Shown here one piece after another: positions 49,204-58,340 of a stretch of 64,000 bases of DNA. The DNA is taken from NCBI GenBank assembly GCA_035286465.1, contig DATEDF010000132.1:7174-71173 (forward strand), given 5' to 3'. The stretch is from Fen-1231 sp035286465 (GTDB taxonomy: Bacteria > Gemmatimonadota > Gemmatimonadetes > Gemmatimonadales > Gemmatimonadaceae). A program made the position numbers and the translations under genes. Below the pieces are notes generated by a model that was not told the origin of the DNA, did not search any database, and worked only from the letters and a program-made list of their open reading frames with translations. Each line of letters begins with the position of its first letter. The first letter of the stretch is position 1.

Positions 49204-51036
49204 GTGCGTACGCTCCCGGTGCTTGTGCTCCTCGTGTCAACGGCGGCGCTCGTTCAGACGCCCGCGCCCGCGCAGACGCCCGCGCCCGCCGCCCCGACGG
49301 CGGCCGGCGCCACGCGCTTCCTCGCCCGCGCCGAGCGCCTCCTCGACTCGCTCGGCGTCCGCGCGGCGCGCGCGCAATGGGTGCAGCAGAACTTCATCAC
49401 CGACGACACCGAGATCCTGAACGCGGAGGCCCAGCGCGACCTCGCGGTCGCGGTCCAGCGGCTCGCGACGGAGGCACGCGGTTACGACAAGGCGCCGCTC
49501 TCCGCGGAGGTCAAGCGGAAGCTCCTCCTGCTCAAGCTCGCGCTCGCCGCGCCGCCGCCGGCGGACGCGAAGAAGGCCACTGAGCTGACGCAGCTCGGCG
49601 CGAAGCTCGACGCGGACTACGGGAAGGGCACGTACTGTCGCCCCTCGAAAGCGGACCGGACGAAGCAGGAGTGCCTGCAGCAGCAGGATCTCTCGCGGAT
49701 TCTGGCGACGAGCCGCGATCCGGCCGGGTTGCTCGACGCGTGGACGGGCTGGCACGCGATCTCGAAGCCGATGCGCACGCCGTACGCGCGCTTCATCGAG
49801 CTGTCGAACGAGGGCGCGCGCGGCCTCGGGTTCGCGGACGCGGGCGCGATGTGGCGCGCGGGGTACGACATGAGCGCCGACGCATTCGCCGCCGCGCTCG
49901 ACCGCGCGTGGGACCGGCTGCGGCCGCTCTACCTCTCGCTCCACGCCTACGTGCGCGCCCGGCTCGTCGAAAAGTACGGCGCGAACGTTGTGCCGCCCGC
50001 GGGCCCGATTCCGGCGCACCTGCTGGGAAACATGTGGGCGCAGGAGTGGGGGAACATCTACGACCTCGTGGCGCCCGCGGGCGAGGCGTCCCCCGTGGAC
50101 ATCACCGCGCTGCTCAAGACGAAGAACGTGGACGAGTTGGAGATGGTGCGCTACGGCGAGCGCTTCTTCACGTCGCTCGGCTTCGCGCCGCTGCCGGAGA
50201 CGTTCTGGACGCGCTCGCTCTTCCTCAAGCCGCGTGACCGCGAAGTGGTCTGCCACGCCTCCGCCTGGGACGTGGACAGCAAGAACGACCTGCGGATCAA
50301 GATGTGCATCGAGCGCAGCGCGGAGATGTTCCACACGGTGCACCACGAGCTGGGCCACAACTTCTATCAGCGCGCGTACAACGCGCTGCCCTTCCTCTAC
50401 CAGAACGGCGCGAACGACGGCTTTCACGAGGCGATCGGCGACGCCATCGCGCTCTCCATCACCCCGAAGTACCTGCAGCAGGTGGGGCTGCTCGCGCAGC
50501 TGCCGCCCGCCTCGGGCGACACGCTGCTCCTGCTCCGGCAGGCGCTCGACAAGATCGCGTTCCTCCCGTTCGGGCTCCTCGTGGACCAGTGGCGGTGGAA
50601 GGTCTTCGCGGGCGAGGTGAAGCCGGCGAACTACAACGCGGCGTGGTGGGCGCTCAAGCTCCGGTATCAGGGCGTCGCGCCGCCCGTCGCGCGCAGCGAG
50701 GGCGACTTCGATCCGGGCGCGAAGTACCACGTCGCCGGCAACGTGCCGTACACGCGGTACTTTCTCGCGCGCATCCTGCAGTTCCAGTTCTACCGCGCGA
50801 TGTGCCGCGCCGCGGGGCACACGGGGCCGCTCTACACGTGCTCGTTCTACGGGAGCAAGGCGGCAGGCGCGAAGCTCGCCACGATGCTCGCGGCCGGGCA
50901 GAGCCGGCCGTGGCAGGACGTGCTGTTCGAGATGACGGGTTCGCGCGAGCTCGACGCCGGGGCGATGATGGAATACTTCGAGCCGCTGCGGGTGTGGCTG
51001 GAGCGGGAGACGGCGGGGAAGGCGAAGGGGTGGTGA
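49204..51036 (+). CDS. M2-family metallopeptidase (angiotensin-converting enzyme-like)
   Basis: Secreted zinc dipeptidyl carboxypeptidase-like protein of 610 residues. After a signal peptide (VLVLLVSTAALVQTPAPAQ) the domain is largely helical. The zinc site is H381-E382-L383-G384-H385, and E409 (in NDGFHEAIGDAI) is at the expected distance of 24 for the third ligand. RYGERFFTSLGF and ARILQFQFYRAMC also match the family. GGAG precedes GTG 49204. Substrates are unknown; bacterial M2 peptidases are probably periplasmic. Confidence 0.88.
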   Translation: MRTLPVLVLLVSTAALVQTPAPAQTPAPAAPTAAGATRFLARAERLLDSLGVRAARAQWVQQNFITDDTEILNAEAQRDLAVAVQRLATEARGYDKAPLSAEVKRKLLLLKLALAAPPPADAKKATELTQLGAKLDADYGKGTYCRPSKADRTKQECLQQQDLSRILATSRDPAGLLDAWTGWHAISKPMRTPYARFIELSNEGARGLGFADAGAMWRAGYDMSADAFAAALDRAWDRLRPLYLSLHAYVRARLVEKYGANVVPPAGPIPAHLLGNMWAQEWGNIYDLVAPAGEASPVDITALLKTKNVDELEMVRYGERFFTSLGFAPLPETFWTRSLFLKPRDREVVCHASAWDVDSKNDLRIKMCIERSAEMFHTVHHELGHNFYQRAYNALPFLYQNGANDGFHEAIGDAIALSITPKYLQQVGLLAQLPPASGDTLLLLRQALDKIAFLPFGLLVDQWRWKVFAGEVKPANYNAAWWALKLRYQGVAPPVARSEGDFDPGAKYHVAGNVPYTRYFLARILQFQFYRAMCRAAGHTGPLYTCSFYGSKAAGAKLATMLAAGQSRPWQDVLFEMTGSRELDAGAMMEYFEPLRVWLERETAGKAKGW

Positions 51037-51045
51037 CCGCTCCGA

Positions 51046-51079
51046 ATGCGGGATGCGGAATGGGCATCTCGCATCGCGA
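51046..51079. repeat. GAATGCG-type heptad repeat
   Basis: Three imperfect copies (GAATGCG, GGATGCG, GAATGGG) are followed by their approximate reverse complement CATCTCGCATCG. They lie between the peptidase and rpsU and may form a hairpin. Confidence 0.5.
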
Positions 51080-51096
51080 CGCCGCACCCGGTCGCC

Positions 51097-51126
51097 TTGC
51101 CTCAAGCCCCCATCCCGGAATAACTT
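51097..51126 (+). promoter_or_regulatory. Probable promoter of the rpsU-mutS2-dnaG operon
   Basis: TTGCCT (51097-51102) and TAACTT (51121-51126) are spaced by 18 bp, a plausible sigma-70-type pair about 43 bp before the rpsU start. The run GGGGGC near 51156 could be the ribosome binding site. Confidence 0.45.
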
Positions 51127-51168
51127 GCATTGCTGTCATCCACCTCTCTCCACCGGGGGCAATCCAGT

Positions 51169-51357
51169 TTGTCGGAAGTCATCATTCACGACGATGAGAA
51201 CTTCGAGCGGGCGCTCAAGCGCTTCAAGAAGAAGTGCGAGAAGGCGGGAATCCTCTCGGACCTTCGCAAGCACCGCCACTACGAGAAGCCGAGCGAACGG
51301 CGCAAGCGCAAGATGAACGCCGCGATGCGCAAGAACCGGCGCACCCGTCTCGGCTAG
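51169..51357 (+). CDS. rpsU: 30S ribosomal protein S21
   Basis: Small basic protein of the 30S subunit. The 62-residue sequence starts SEVIIHDDENFERALKRF and continues KKKCEKAGILSDLRKHRHYEKPSERRKRK, which matches S21 closely. TTG 51169 is chosen because it places the family N-terminus exactly; an upstream TTG at 51130 adds 13 unrelated residues. It heads a block followed by a YqeY vestige, mutS2 and dnaG, reminiscent of the macromolecular synthesis operon. Confidence 0.93.
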   Translation: MSEVIIHDDENFERALKRFKKKCEKAGILSDLRKHRHYEKPSERRKRKMNAAMRKNRRTRLG

Positions 51358-51470
51358 TGGCTGCACTGCGGGACCGCCTCGGCGGGGAGCTGGCCGCCTC
51401 GCGCAAGGCCCAGAACAAGGCACTGACGCTCGTCCTGATTGCCCGAGAGGAGCTGAGCCCGTCGGCGTGA
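51357..51470 (+). pseudogene. Truncated YqeY/GatB-like fragment (37 codons)
   Basis: This short frame encodes AALRDRLGGELAASRKAQNK followed by ALTLVLIAREELSPSA, which resembles only the N-terminal helices of YqeY (about 150 residues in full). YqeY often follows rpsU in other bacteria. GTG 51357 overlaps the rpsU stop by one base and the TGA overlaps the mutS2 start. It is either the remnant of a deleted gene or a conserved small coupling ORF. The match is short, so homology is tentative. Confidence 0.45.
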
Positions 51471-53893
51471 ACCCCACGGCGCGAGACCACGCGCTGGCGG
51501 TCCTGGAGCTGGACCGCGTGCTGGACCTCGTCGCAGGCCACGCCTCGAGCGCCGCGGGGGCGGCGCGCGTGCGGTCGCTCGCTCCGATGACCGCCGAGGC
51601 CCGGGTCGCCGCCGAGCACGAGCGCGTGGAGGCGATGCGCACGCTCGTCACGAGCGAGATGGGGTGGGCGAGCGAGCCGATTCCCGACCTCGCCGCCGCG
51701 CTCGAGCGACTGCGCGTGGAGGGCGCCTCGTGGTCAGGGCCGGAGCTGCGCGCTGCCTGCGTGCTTCTCGCGTCGTCACGACGGACGCTCGCCGCGCTGC
51801 GCCACGCGTCGCGCGACCCGCTCGCCGTGGCGCCGCTCGCGGAGATCGCCCGAGCGCTCCTCTCCGACCCCGAGGGCGAGCAGGCGCTCGACCGCGTGGT
51901 GAACGAGGAGGGCAGCGTGCGCGACGGCGCGTCGCCGCTCCTCCGCAGGACGCGCAAGGCGCTCCGTGGCGCCGAGGGCGAGCTGGTGCGCCTCCTCGAG
52001 CGTGTGATGGCGAAGCTCGACGCGCGCCACCGCGTGGACGACGCGTCGGTCACGCTCCGGAACGGCCGCTACGTGATCCCCGTGCGGCGCGAGGGGCGCG
52101 GCGCCGTCGGCGGGATCGTGCACGACGCCTCGGCGAGCGGCGGCACGCTGTTCATCGAGCCGCCCGCCGGGATCGAGGCGGGAAACCGCATCCGCGAGCT
52201 GGAGGCCGAGGAGGTGCGCGAGGTGGAGCGCGTGCTCCGCGAGGCGACGGACCGGCTGCGGCCGCACGGCGACGCCCTCGGCGGTGCGCTCGACGCCCTC
52301 GAAACCCTTGACTCGCTCCTCGCACGGGCCCGCTACGCGATCGCGTGCGCGTGCGCGCCGGTCGCGCTCGCCGGCCCCGGCACCGGTTTCACGATCGTGT
52401 GCGGGCGGCACCCGCTCCTCCTGGCGCAGGACCCGGCCGCCGTCGTGCCCTTCGATCTCGTGCTCGGTGCGGACGAGCGCACACTCCTCGTCTCGGGCCC
52501 GAACACCGGCGGGAAGACCGTGCTGCTCAAGTCCGTCGCGCTCGTCTCGGCGATGACGCAGTGCGGCGTGCCCGCGCCGGTGGGGCCGGGCAGCCGCGTG
52601 GCCGTCTTCGACCGCTTCTTCGCCGACATCGGCGACGAGCAGTCCATCGCCGCCTCGCTCTCCACGTTCAGCGCGCACCTCCGCAACCTCACCGAGATCG
52701 TGCGCGAGGCCACGCCGCGCTCGCTCGCGCTCGTGGACGAGCTGGGTTCGGGCACCGATCCGGTCGAGGGCGCGGCGCTGGGCGGCGCGATCCTCGAGGC
52801 GCTCACCGGGCGCGGGACGACGACCATCGCGTCCACGCATCTGGGCGCGCTCAAGGAGCTGGCGCACGAGGTGCGCGGGGTGGTGAACGCGTCGCTCCAG
52901 TTCGACGAAGTGGCGCTGGTGCCGACCTTCCATCTGGTCAAGGGGGTCCCGGGGCGCTCGTACGGGCTCTCGATCGCGCGGCGGCTCGAGATGCCGGGCG
53001 ACATCCTCGACAACGCGGAACGGCGCGTGCCGGAGGGCGAGCGCGACGTGTCCGCGCTGCTGGAGGACCTCGAGCGGCGACAGCGCGCGCTCGCGGAGCG
53101 GGAGGTCGCGGCCGCGGAGCGCGCGGAGGCGCTGTCGGCGCGCGGCGACCACCTGGCGGCGCGCGAGCGCCGCGTGCGCGAGCAGGAACGGGAACTGGAG
53201 CGCTCGGCCAGGCAGGAGGCGCGGCGCTACCTGCTCGACGCGCGACACCAGATCGAGCAGACGATCCGCGCACTGAAGGCGGCGGGCGCGGTGCAGATCG
53301 AGGAGGCCGCGGCGGCCGCGCGACGCGAGGCGGAGAAGCTCGCCGCGGCGGAGGCGGAGCGGCTGGCCGCGCTCGAGACGGGGCCGGGTGTCGCGCGTCC
53401 GGAGCCGGACGTCGCGGGTCGCGAGACCGAAGGCGAGACCGAAGGCGTGACCGTGGGCGCGGCCGTGGCTGTCGCCGCGCTGGGCGGGAAGGCCGGGCGC
53501 GTCGTCGAGTTGCGCGACGGGGAGGCGGTGGTGGCCGTCGGCGCGCTGAAGCTCGCGGTGCCGGTCGGGACGCTCCATCGCGTGCCGGCGTCGCGGCTCC
53601 AACCGGTGGAACGCGCCGTCGCGCTCGTCGGCGACCAGCCGGAGGTCGTCGCGCGGCACGAGGTGGACGTGCGCGGGCTGCGCGTGGGCGAGGTGGACGA
53701 GGCGGTGGTGCAGGCGCTCGACGACGCGGTGCGCGCCGACCTGGCCACGCTGCGCGTGATTCACGGGAAAGGCACGGGGGCGCTCCGCGCGCGCGTCACC
53801 GAGCTGCTCCGGAGCGACCGGCGCGTGCGCGCGTTCCGGCTCGGCGCGTGGAACGAGGGCGGCGCGGGCGTCACCGTGGCGGAGCTGGCGTGA
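51467..53893 (+). CDS. mutS2: Endonuclease MutS2
   Basis: MutS-family ATPase that in other bacteria suppresses recombination or rescues collided ribosomes. The 808 residues include the core and clamp (GRYVIPVRREGRGAVGGIVHD), the Walker A GPNTGGKTV near residue 344, DELGSGTDP (Walker B), and STHLGALKELA. A long charged coiled coil follows, and then the C-terminal Smr nuclease domain (DVRGLRVGEVDEAV ... HGKGTGALR). All expected motifs are intact. GTG 51467 overlaps the YqeY-like fragment. Confidence 0.93.
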   Translation: MNPTARDHALAVLELDRVLDLVAGHASSAAGAARVRSLAPMTAEARVAAEHERVEAMRTLVTSEMGWASEPIPDLAAALERLRVEGASWSGPELRAACVLLASSRRTLAALRHASRDPLAVAPLAEIARALLSDPEGEQALDRVVNEEGSVRDGASPLLRRTRKALRGAEGELVRLLERVMAKLDARHRVDDASVTLRNGRYVIPVRREGRGAVGGIVHDASASGGTLFIEPPAGIEAGNRIRELEAEEVREVERVLREATDRLRPHGDALGGALDALETLDSLLARARYAIACACAPVALAGPGTGFTIVCGRHPLLLAQDPAAVVPFDLVLGADERTLLVSGPNTGGKTVLLKSVALVSAMTQCGVPAPVGPGSRVAVFDRFFADIGDEQSIAASLSTFSAHLRNLTEIVREATPRSLALVDELGSGTDPVEGAALGGAILEALTGRGTTTIASTHLGALKELAHEVRGVVNASLQFDEVALVPTFHLVKGVPGRSYGLSIARRLEMPGDILDNAERRVPEGERDVSALLEDLERRQRALAEREVAAAERAEALSARGDHLAARERRVREQERELERSARQEARRYLLDARHQIEQTIRALKAAGAVQIEEAAAAARREAEKLAAAEAERLAALETGPGVARPEPDVAGRETEGETEGVTVGAAVAVAALGGKAGRVVELRDGEAVVAVGALKLAVPVGTLHRVPASRLQPVERAVALVGDQPEVVARHEVDVRGLRVGEVDEAVVQALDDAVRADLATLRVIHGKGTGALRARVTELLRSDRRVRAFRLGAWNEGGAGVTVAELA

Positions 53894-55782
53894 TTCCCGA
53901 CGAGGTCGTGGACCAGGTCGCGCAGGCCGCGGACATCGTCGCGATCATTGGCGAACACGTGCGCCTGAGGAAAGTGGGCCACGTCTTCCGCGGGCCCTGC
54001 CCGTTCCATCAGGGAACGAACAACAACTTCTCGGTCGTGCCGAAGGGGGGCTACTACTGCTTCGTCTGCCACGAAAAAGGGTCGGTGTTCACCTTCGTGC
54101 AGAAGCGGCTCGGCCTCTCGTTCGTGGAGGCGGTCAAGTACGTCGGCGAGAAGGCCGGGGTCGAGGTGCGCGAGGTGAAACGCGAGCGCGAGGGCCCCGA
54201 CCCGCGCGAGCCGTTCTGGGAACTGAACGCGACCGTTGCGGCGTGGTTCCGCGAGACGCTCTGGGAGCACGAGCTCGGCGCGAGCGCGCGCGACTATCTC
54301 GCCGCGCGGAACGTCCCGCGCGCCACCGCCGAGCACTTCGGGCTGGGCTTCGCGCCCCGCGAGATCGGCCTGATGCGCGCGTACCTCAGCGGGCTCGGCT
54401 TCACGGACGAGCGGCTCCTCGAGCTTGGACTGCTCGTCCGGCGGGAGGAGCAGGAGGAGCCGCGCCCGCGCTTTCGTGACCGCCTGATCTTCCCCATCCT
54501 CGACGCGTGGGGGCACACGGTCGGCTTCGGCGGGCGGCTGCTCGGACCCGGAGAACCGAAGTACCTCAACTCAGCGGAGTCGCCGGTCTTCTCGAAGGGG
54601 CGACTCCTCTACAACCTCTCGAACGCGCGGACGGCGATGCGGCGCGACGCGCGCGTGATCCTGGTGGAGGGGTACTTCGACGTCGTGCGGTTGGTGGACG
54701 CGGGCCTCGAGTCGGTCGTCGCGCCGATGGGGACGTCGCTCACGGACGCGCAGGCCGACCTCATCGCGCGCTACGCGAAGACGGCGTTCCTGCTCTACGA
54801 CAGCGACGCACCGGGGCAGAAGGCGAGCTTTCGCGCGGCGGACGTGCTCCTCGCCCGCGGGATCGCCGTGCGGATGGTCACGCTGCCCGAGGGCGACGAT
54901 CCCGACTCGTACGTGGCCCGGCACGGGCGCGAGGCGATGGAGAAGCTCCTCGCCGCGTCGGTGGACGTGTTCGATCGCAAAGTGCAGCTGCTCGAGCGCG
55001 GGGGCTGGTTCGCCGATCTCCAGCGCAAGCGGCGCGCGCTCGACGCGCTCCTCCCGACCATTCGCGCGACGACCGACGCGATCACGCGGGAGCTGTACGT
55101 GCATCGCGCGGCGGAGGTGGCGGGCGTGGATCGGGCGGTGCTCACGCGGGAGCTGGAGGCGGCCCCGGGCTCCGCCGCCCGCGCGGCGCGGCGTCGCGGC
55201 GCCGGTGCGCCGCGCGAGCGGCCGCCGGAAGAGCCCGATGAGGCGCCCGCGCCGCCGCGCGAGGGGCCCTACCGGAGCGACGTGCCCGGCTGCGCCGGGG
55301 AGATGGCCATCGTGCGCGTCATGTTGCTCCATCCGGCGCTCGCCGACGGCATCATCGAGTCCATCAGGCGGCTGGAGGAGGAAGAGGGCGCGCATCCGGA
55401 GCTGCCGGGCGCGAGCGGCGCCGAGCGCGGCGCCCTGCGCGACCCCGTCTTTCGCGCGATCTTCGACGCGTTCGTGCGCTCGGGCGCCGATGCGTCGCTC
55501 GAAACGCTCGCCGAGTCGCTCGACGAGACGGCGATCGGGGTCCTCGAGACGATCAAGGCCGAGCCCGGCGCGGTGGTGGACGCCGCGCGCACCGTGGACG
55601 GCGCCCTCCGGATGCTCAAGGAGCGCGGGATCCAGGAACGACTCGGCGAACTGGACCGGATGACGCCGCTCGCCGACGGGGCGGAGAAAGATTCGCTGTT
55701 GCGGGAGAAGGACGTGCTCACGCGCGAGCTGGCTGCCCTGGGCGGCCGGGGATGGAAGAGCGTGCGGCGCGCGCTGGACTGA
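53890..55782 (+). CDS. dnaG: DNA primase DnaG
   Basis: Synthesises primers for replication. The CHC2 zinc finger uses C37, H40, C57 and C60. The core continues with YLAARNVPRATAEHFGLGFAP and RDRLIFPI. The TOPRIM domain shows VEGYFDVVRL (metal-binding E) and YDSDAPGQKA (DxD). The C-terminal region carries the helical DnaB-binding domain. Length is 630 residues. A proline/glutamate-rich linker lies near residue 440. GTG 53890 overlaps the mutS2 stop by four bases. Confidence 0.94.
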   Translation: MIPDEVVDQVAQAADIVAIIGEHVRLRKVGHVFRGPCPFHQGTNNNFSVVPKGGYYCFVCHEKGSVFTFVQKRLGLSFVEAVKYVGEKAGVEVREVKREREGPDPREPFWELNATVAAWFRETLWEHELGASARDYLAARNVPRATAEHFGLGFAPREIGLMRAYLSGLGFTDERLLELGLLVRREEQEEPRPRFRDRLIFPILDAWGHTVGFGGRLLGPGEPKYLNSAESPVFSKGRLLYNLSNARTAMRRDARVILVEGYFDVVRLVDAGLESVVAPMGTSLTDAQADLIARYAKTAFLLYDSDAPGQKASFRAADVLLARGIAVRMVTLPEGDDPDSYVARHGREAMEKLLAASVDVFDRKVQLLERGGWFADLQRKRRALDALLPTIRATTDAITRELYVHRAAEVAGVDRAVLTRELEAAPGSAARAARRRGAGAPRERPPEEPDEAPAPPREGPYRSDVPGCAGEMAIVRVMLLHPALADGIIESIRRLEEEEGAHPELPGASGAERGALRDPVFRAIFDAFVRSGADASLETLAESLDETAIGVLETIKAEPGAVVDAARTVDGALRMLKERGIQERLGELDRMTPLADGAEKDSLLREKDVLTRELAALGGRGWKSVRRALD

Positions 55783-55856
55783 GGGCCGGGTCCCGCGGTC
55801 GACCGCGGCCGCGGGGAGGGAGGGCGTTGCGGATTTCACCTGGAGGGGGAGGGGGA

Positions 55857-56561
55857 GTGCCGACGGATCTCGAATTGCTGTTGACGCTGCAGGCCGACGA
55901 CGTGGTGATCCACGGGTTCGAGGAGCGCCTCGCCGCGCTCGAGCCGCGCATCCGGGACCTCGACCAGCGTCGCCAGCGCGTCGTGGACGGGATCGAACGC
56001 TCGTCGGCGACGGTCGCGGCGGAGGAGAAGAAGCAGGCGTACCTGCGCGAGAAGATTGCCGAGCACAAGCTGCTCATCGATCGCAATCAGGCGCAGATGG
56101 ACCAGGTGCGCACGATGAAGCAGGCGACCGCGGCCGTCGCCCAGATGGAGCAGGCGAAGAAGATCGTGGCGGGCGAGGAGAGCGACCTCCTGGCATTGAA
56201 CCGCCGGCTCGAGGAGGTCCGCGGCGTGCTGAACGCGCAGAAGCGCGAGCTGGCGGAGCTGGAGGCCGTGCAGGAGGCGGCGCGCACGGAGGTCGCGGCG
56301 GAACGCGAGGTGCTCGACGCGGAACTCGCGGCCGCGCGCGCCAGGCGCGCGCAGTCATCCGCGGCGGTGCCCGCATCGCTCCGCACGATGTACGACCGGA
56401 TCCGCGGGCACCGGCGCGTGGAGGCGGTCTTTCCGATGCGCGGCATGTCGTGTGGCAACTGCGACACCGCCATCCCGCTGCAGCGCCGGCACGTGATGAC
56501 GATGTCGGGCGCGATCGAGCTGTGCGAGGCGTGCGGCGTCCTGATGTACTCCGCGGGGTGA
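55857..56561 (+). CDS. Coiled-coil protein with C4-type zinc ribbon (DUF164-like)
   Basis: A 234-residue protein. A long antiparallel coiled coil (about residues 10-170) is followed by a zinc ribbon with CGNCDTAIP and CEACGVLMY (CxxC...CxxC). This architecture matches the DUF164 family, whose function is poorly known but suggested to involve nucleic acids. GTG 55857 has a very strong purine-rich ribosome binding site (GGAGGGGGAGGGGGA); an upstream ATG would lie inside dnaG. The stop overlaps the recJ start. Confidence 0.78.
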   Translation: MPTDLELLLTLQADDVVIHGFEERLAALEPRIRDLDQRRQRVVDGIERSSATVAAEEKKQAYLREKIAEHKLLIDRNQAQMDQVRTMKQATAAVAQMEQAKKIVAGEESDLLALNRRLEEVRGVLNAQKRELAELEAVQEAARTEVAAEREVLDAELAAARARRAQSSAAVPASLRTMYDRIRGHRRVEAVFPMRGMSCGNCDTAIPLQRRHVMTMSGAIELCEACGVLMYSAG

Positions 56562-58267
56562 GACGGCCCCGGAGCCGCTGGGCGACGGCCCCGCCGCCCG
56601 ACGACGGCGCGGCCCGCTCGCTCGCCGCCGTGCTCTCCGTTCCCCTTGCGCTCGGGCGCCTCCTCGTGGCGCGGGGGCACGACGATCCGGAGCGCGCGCA
56701 GCGCTTCCTCCGACCCGCGCTCGAGCACCTCCACGATCCGGCGCTCCTCCGCGATCTGCCGGAGGCCGTTGCGCGCCTCTCGCGCGCGATCCGCGCGGGT
56801 GAGACGGTGCTCGTGCACGGTGATTACGACGTGGACGGCATCTGCTCGACGGCGCTGATGGTCCGCACGATCCGGTCGCTCGGCGGCGTCGCCCTCCCGT
56901 TCATCCCGGACCGCCGCACCGACGGGTACGATCTGGGGCCCGCGGGCGTGCACGCGGCGCGCGCGGCGAAGGCCGCCCTTGTGCTCACCTGCGACTGCGG
57001 CACCACGGCGCACGAGAGCGCGGACGCGCTCGCGGAGGCGGGCATTGACCTCATCGTCAGCGACCACCACCTCCCGGGCGCGTCGCTCCCGCGCGCGCTC
57101 GCGGTGGTCAACCCGCGGCGCGGCGACGACGCGTCGCCCGACAAGGACCTCGCCGCCGCCGGCGTCGCGTACAAACTCGCGCTCTCGCTCGTCAAGGCGC
57201 TCGGCGGGAACGCGAAGACCGTGCTCGACGCGCTCGACCTCGTCGCGCTCGCGACCGTGGCCGATGTCGCGTCACTTCGCGGGGAGAACCGCGTGTTCGT
57301 GCGCCACGGGCTCGCGCTCGTCCCCGGGTCGCGGAGCCCGGGCGTACGCGCGCTCGTGCGGAGCGCCGGGTTGGAGGGGAAGGAGATCACCGCGGGGCGC
57401 GTGGGCTACATCCTCGCCCCGCGACTGAACGCGCTCGGCCGGCTCGACCGCGCCATCAAGGGCGTCGAACTCCTGCTCGCTGAGCGCGAGGACGAAGCGC
57501 TCGCCATTGCGCGGCTCTGCGAGGAGAAGAACCGAGAGCGCCAGGCACTCGACCGGCGCATTCTCGACGAGGCGATGCGGCGCGTCGAGCGGCTCGACCT
57601 GGACGAGACGTACGGCATCGTGCTCGCCGACGAGGGGTGGCACGCGGGGGTGATCGGCATCGTCGCCTCGCGCGTCGTCGAACAGACCGCGCGCCCCGTG
57701 TTTCTCATCGCGGTGCAGGATGGCGTGGGGAAGGGATCGGGACGCTCCATCCCGGCGCTCGACCTGCACGCGGCGCTGGGCGCGTGCGGCCACCTGCTGA
57801 TGAAGCACGGCGGGCACCACGCGGCGGCCGGACTCACGGTCGAGGCGGGACGCATCCCGGAGTTCACGGCTCTCTTTAACGATGTGGCACGCGCGCGGCT
57901 CTCGCCGGACGACTTCGTGCGGGAGTTGCGCGTGGACCTGGAACTCCCGCTCGCGGAGGCGACCGACGATCTCGAACGCCTCCTCCGGCACCTGGAGCCG
58001 TTCGGCGTGGGGAACCCGGGGCCGCTCTTCCTGGCGCGCGGCGTGCGGGCGGCGTCGAGCGCCGTGCGCATCGGCGCGGACGGCGTGAAACTGCTCGTCG
58101 AGGCCGGCGAGCGGAGAGTGGAAGCCGTCGGGTGGGGACTCGCGGACCGCGTGGGCGAGCTGCGCGAGGGGGCACTGCTCGACCTCGCGTACAAGCTCGA
58201 TCGGAACGAGTACCGCGGGCGGTCCACACTGCAGCTGGCGATCGTGGATTTCCGGCCCGCGGAGTGA
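56558..58267 (+). CDS. recJ: Single-stranded-DNA-specific exonuclease RecJ
   Basis: 5'-3' exonuclease of recombination and repair. The DHH-superfamily motifs are VHGDYDVDG (D89, D91, D93) and SDHHLPG (D169, H170, H171). DHHA1 elements GWHAGVIGIVASRV, GSGRSIPALDLHAAL and GGHHAAAGLTV follow, then the C-terminal OB-like domain. The length of 569 is typical. GTG 56558 overlaps the zinc-ribbon gene by four bases. Confidence 0.93.
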   Translation: MRRPRSRWATAPPPDDGAARSLAAVLSVPLALGRLLVARGHDDPERAQRFLRPALEHLHDPALLRDLPEAVARLSRAIRAGETVLVHGDYDVDGICSTALMVRTIRSLGGVALPFIPDRRTDGYDLGPAGVHAARAAKAALVLTCDCGTTAHESADALAEAGIDLIVSDHHLPGASLPRALAVVNPRRGDDASPDKDLAAAGVAYKLALSLVKALGGNAKTVLDALDLVALATVADVASLRGENRVFVRHGLALVPGSRSPGVRALVRSAGLEGKEITAGRVGYILAPRLNALGRLDRAIKGVELLLAEREDEALAIARLCEEKNRERQALDRRILDEAMRRVERLDLDETYGIVLADEGWHAGVIGIVASRVVEQTARPVFLIAVQDGVGKGSGRSIPALDLHAALGACGHLLMKHGGHHAAAGLTVEAGRIPEFTALFNDVARARLSPDDFVRELRVDLELPLAEATDDLERLLRHLEPFGVGNPGPLFLARGVRAASSAVRIGADGVKLLVEAGERRVEAVGWGLADRVGELREGALLDLAYKLDRNEYRGRSTLQLAIVDFRPAE

Positions 58268-58340
58268 GAAGAGCGGAGAGCGGAGATTACCGGGAGGAGG
58301 GGCGAGAAGACGTGAGGAGTGACGTGCGGAGTGCGGGGTG
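58268..58340. repeat. Heptad repeat upstream of and into the rsmD start
   Basis: Units of the type GAGCGGA and GTGCGGA/GTGCGGG are arranged with a period near 7 bp. The GTG start of rsmD (58338) lies at the right edge of the array. An inverted, related copy lies inside rsmD at about 58650-58732. Confidence 0.6.
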
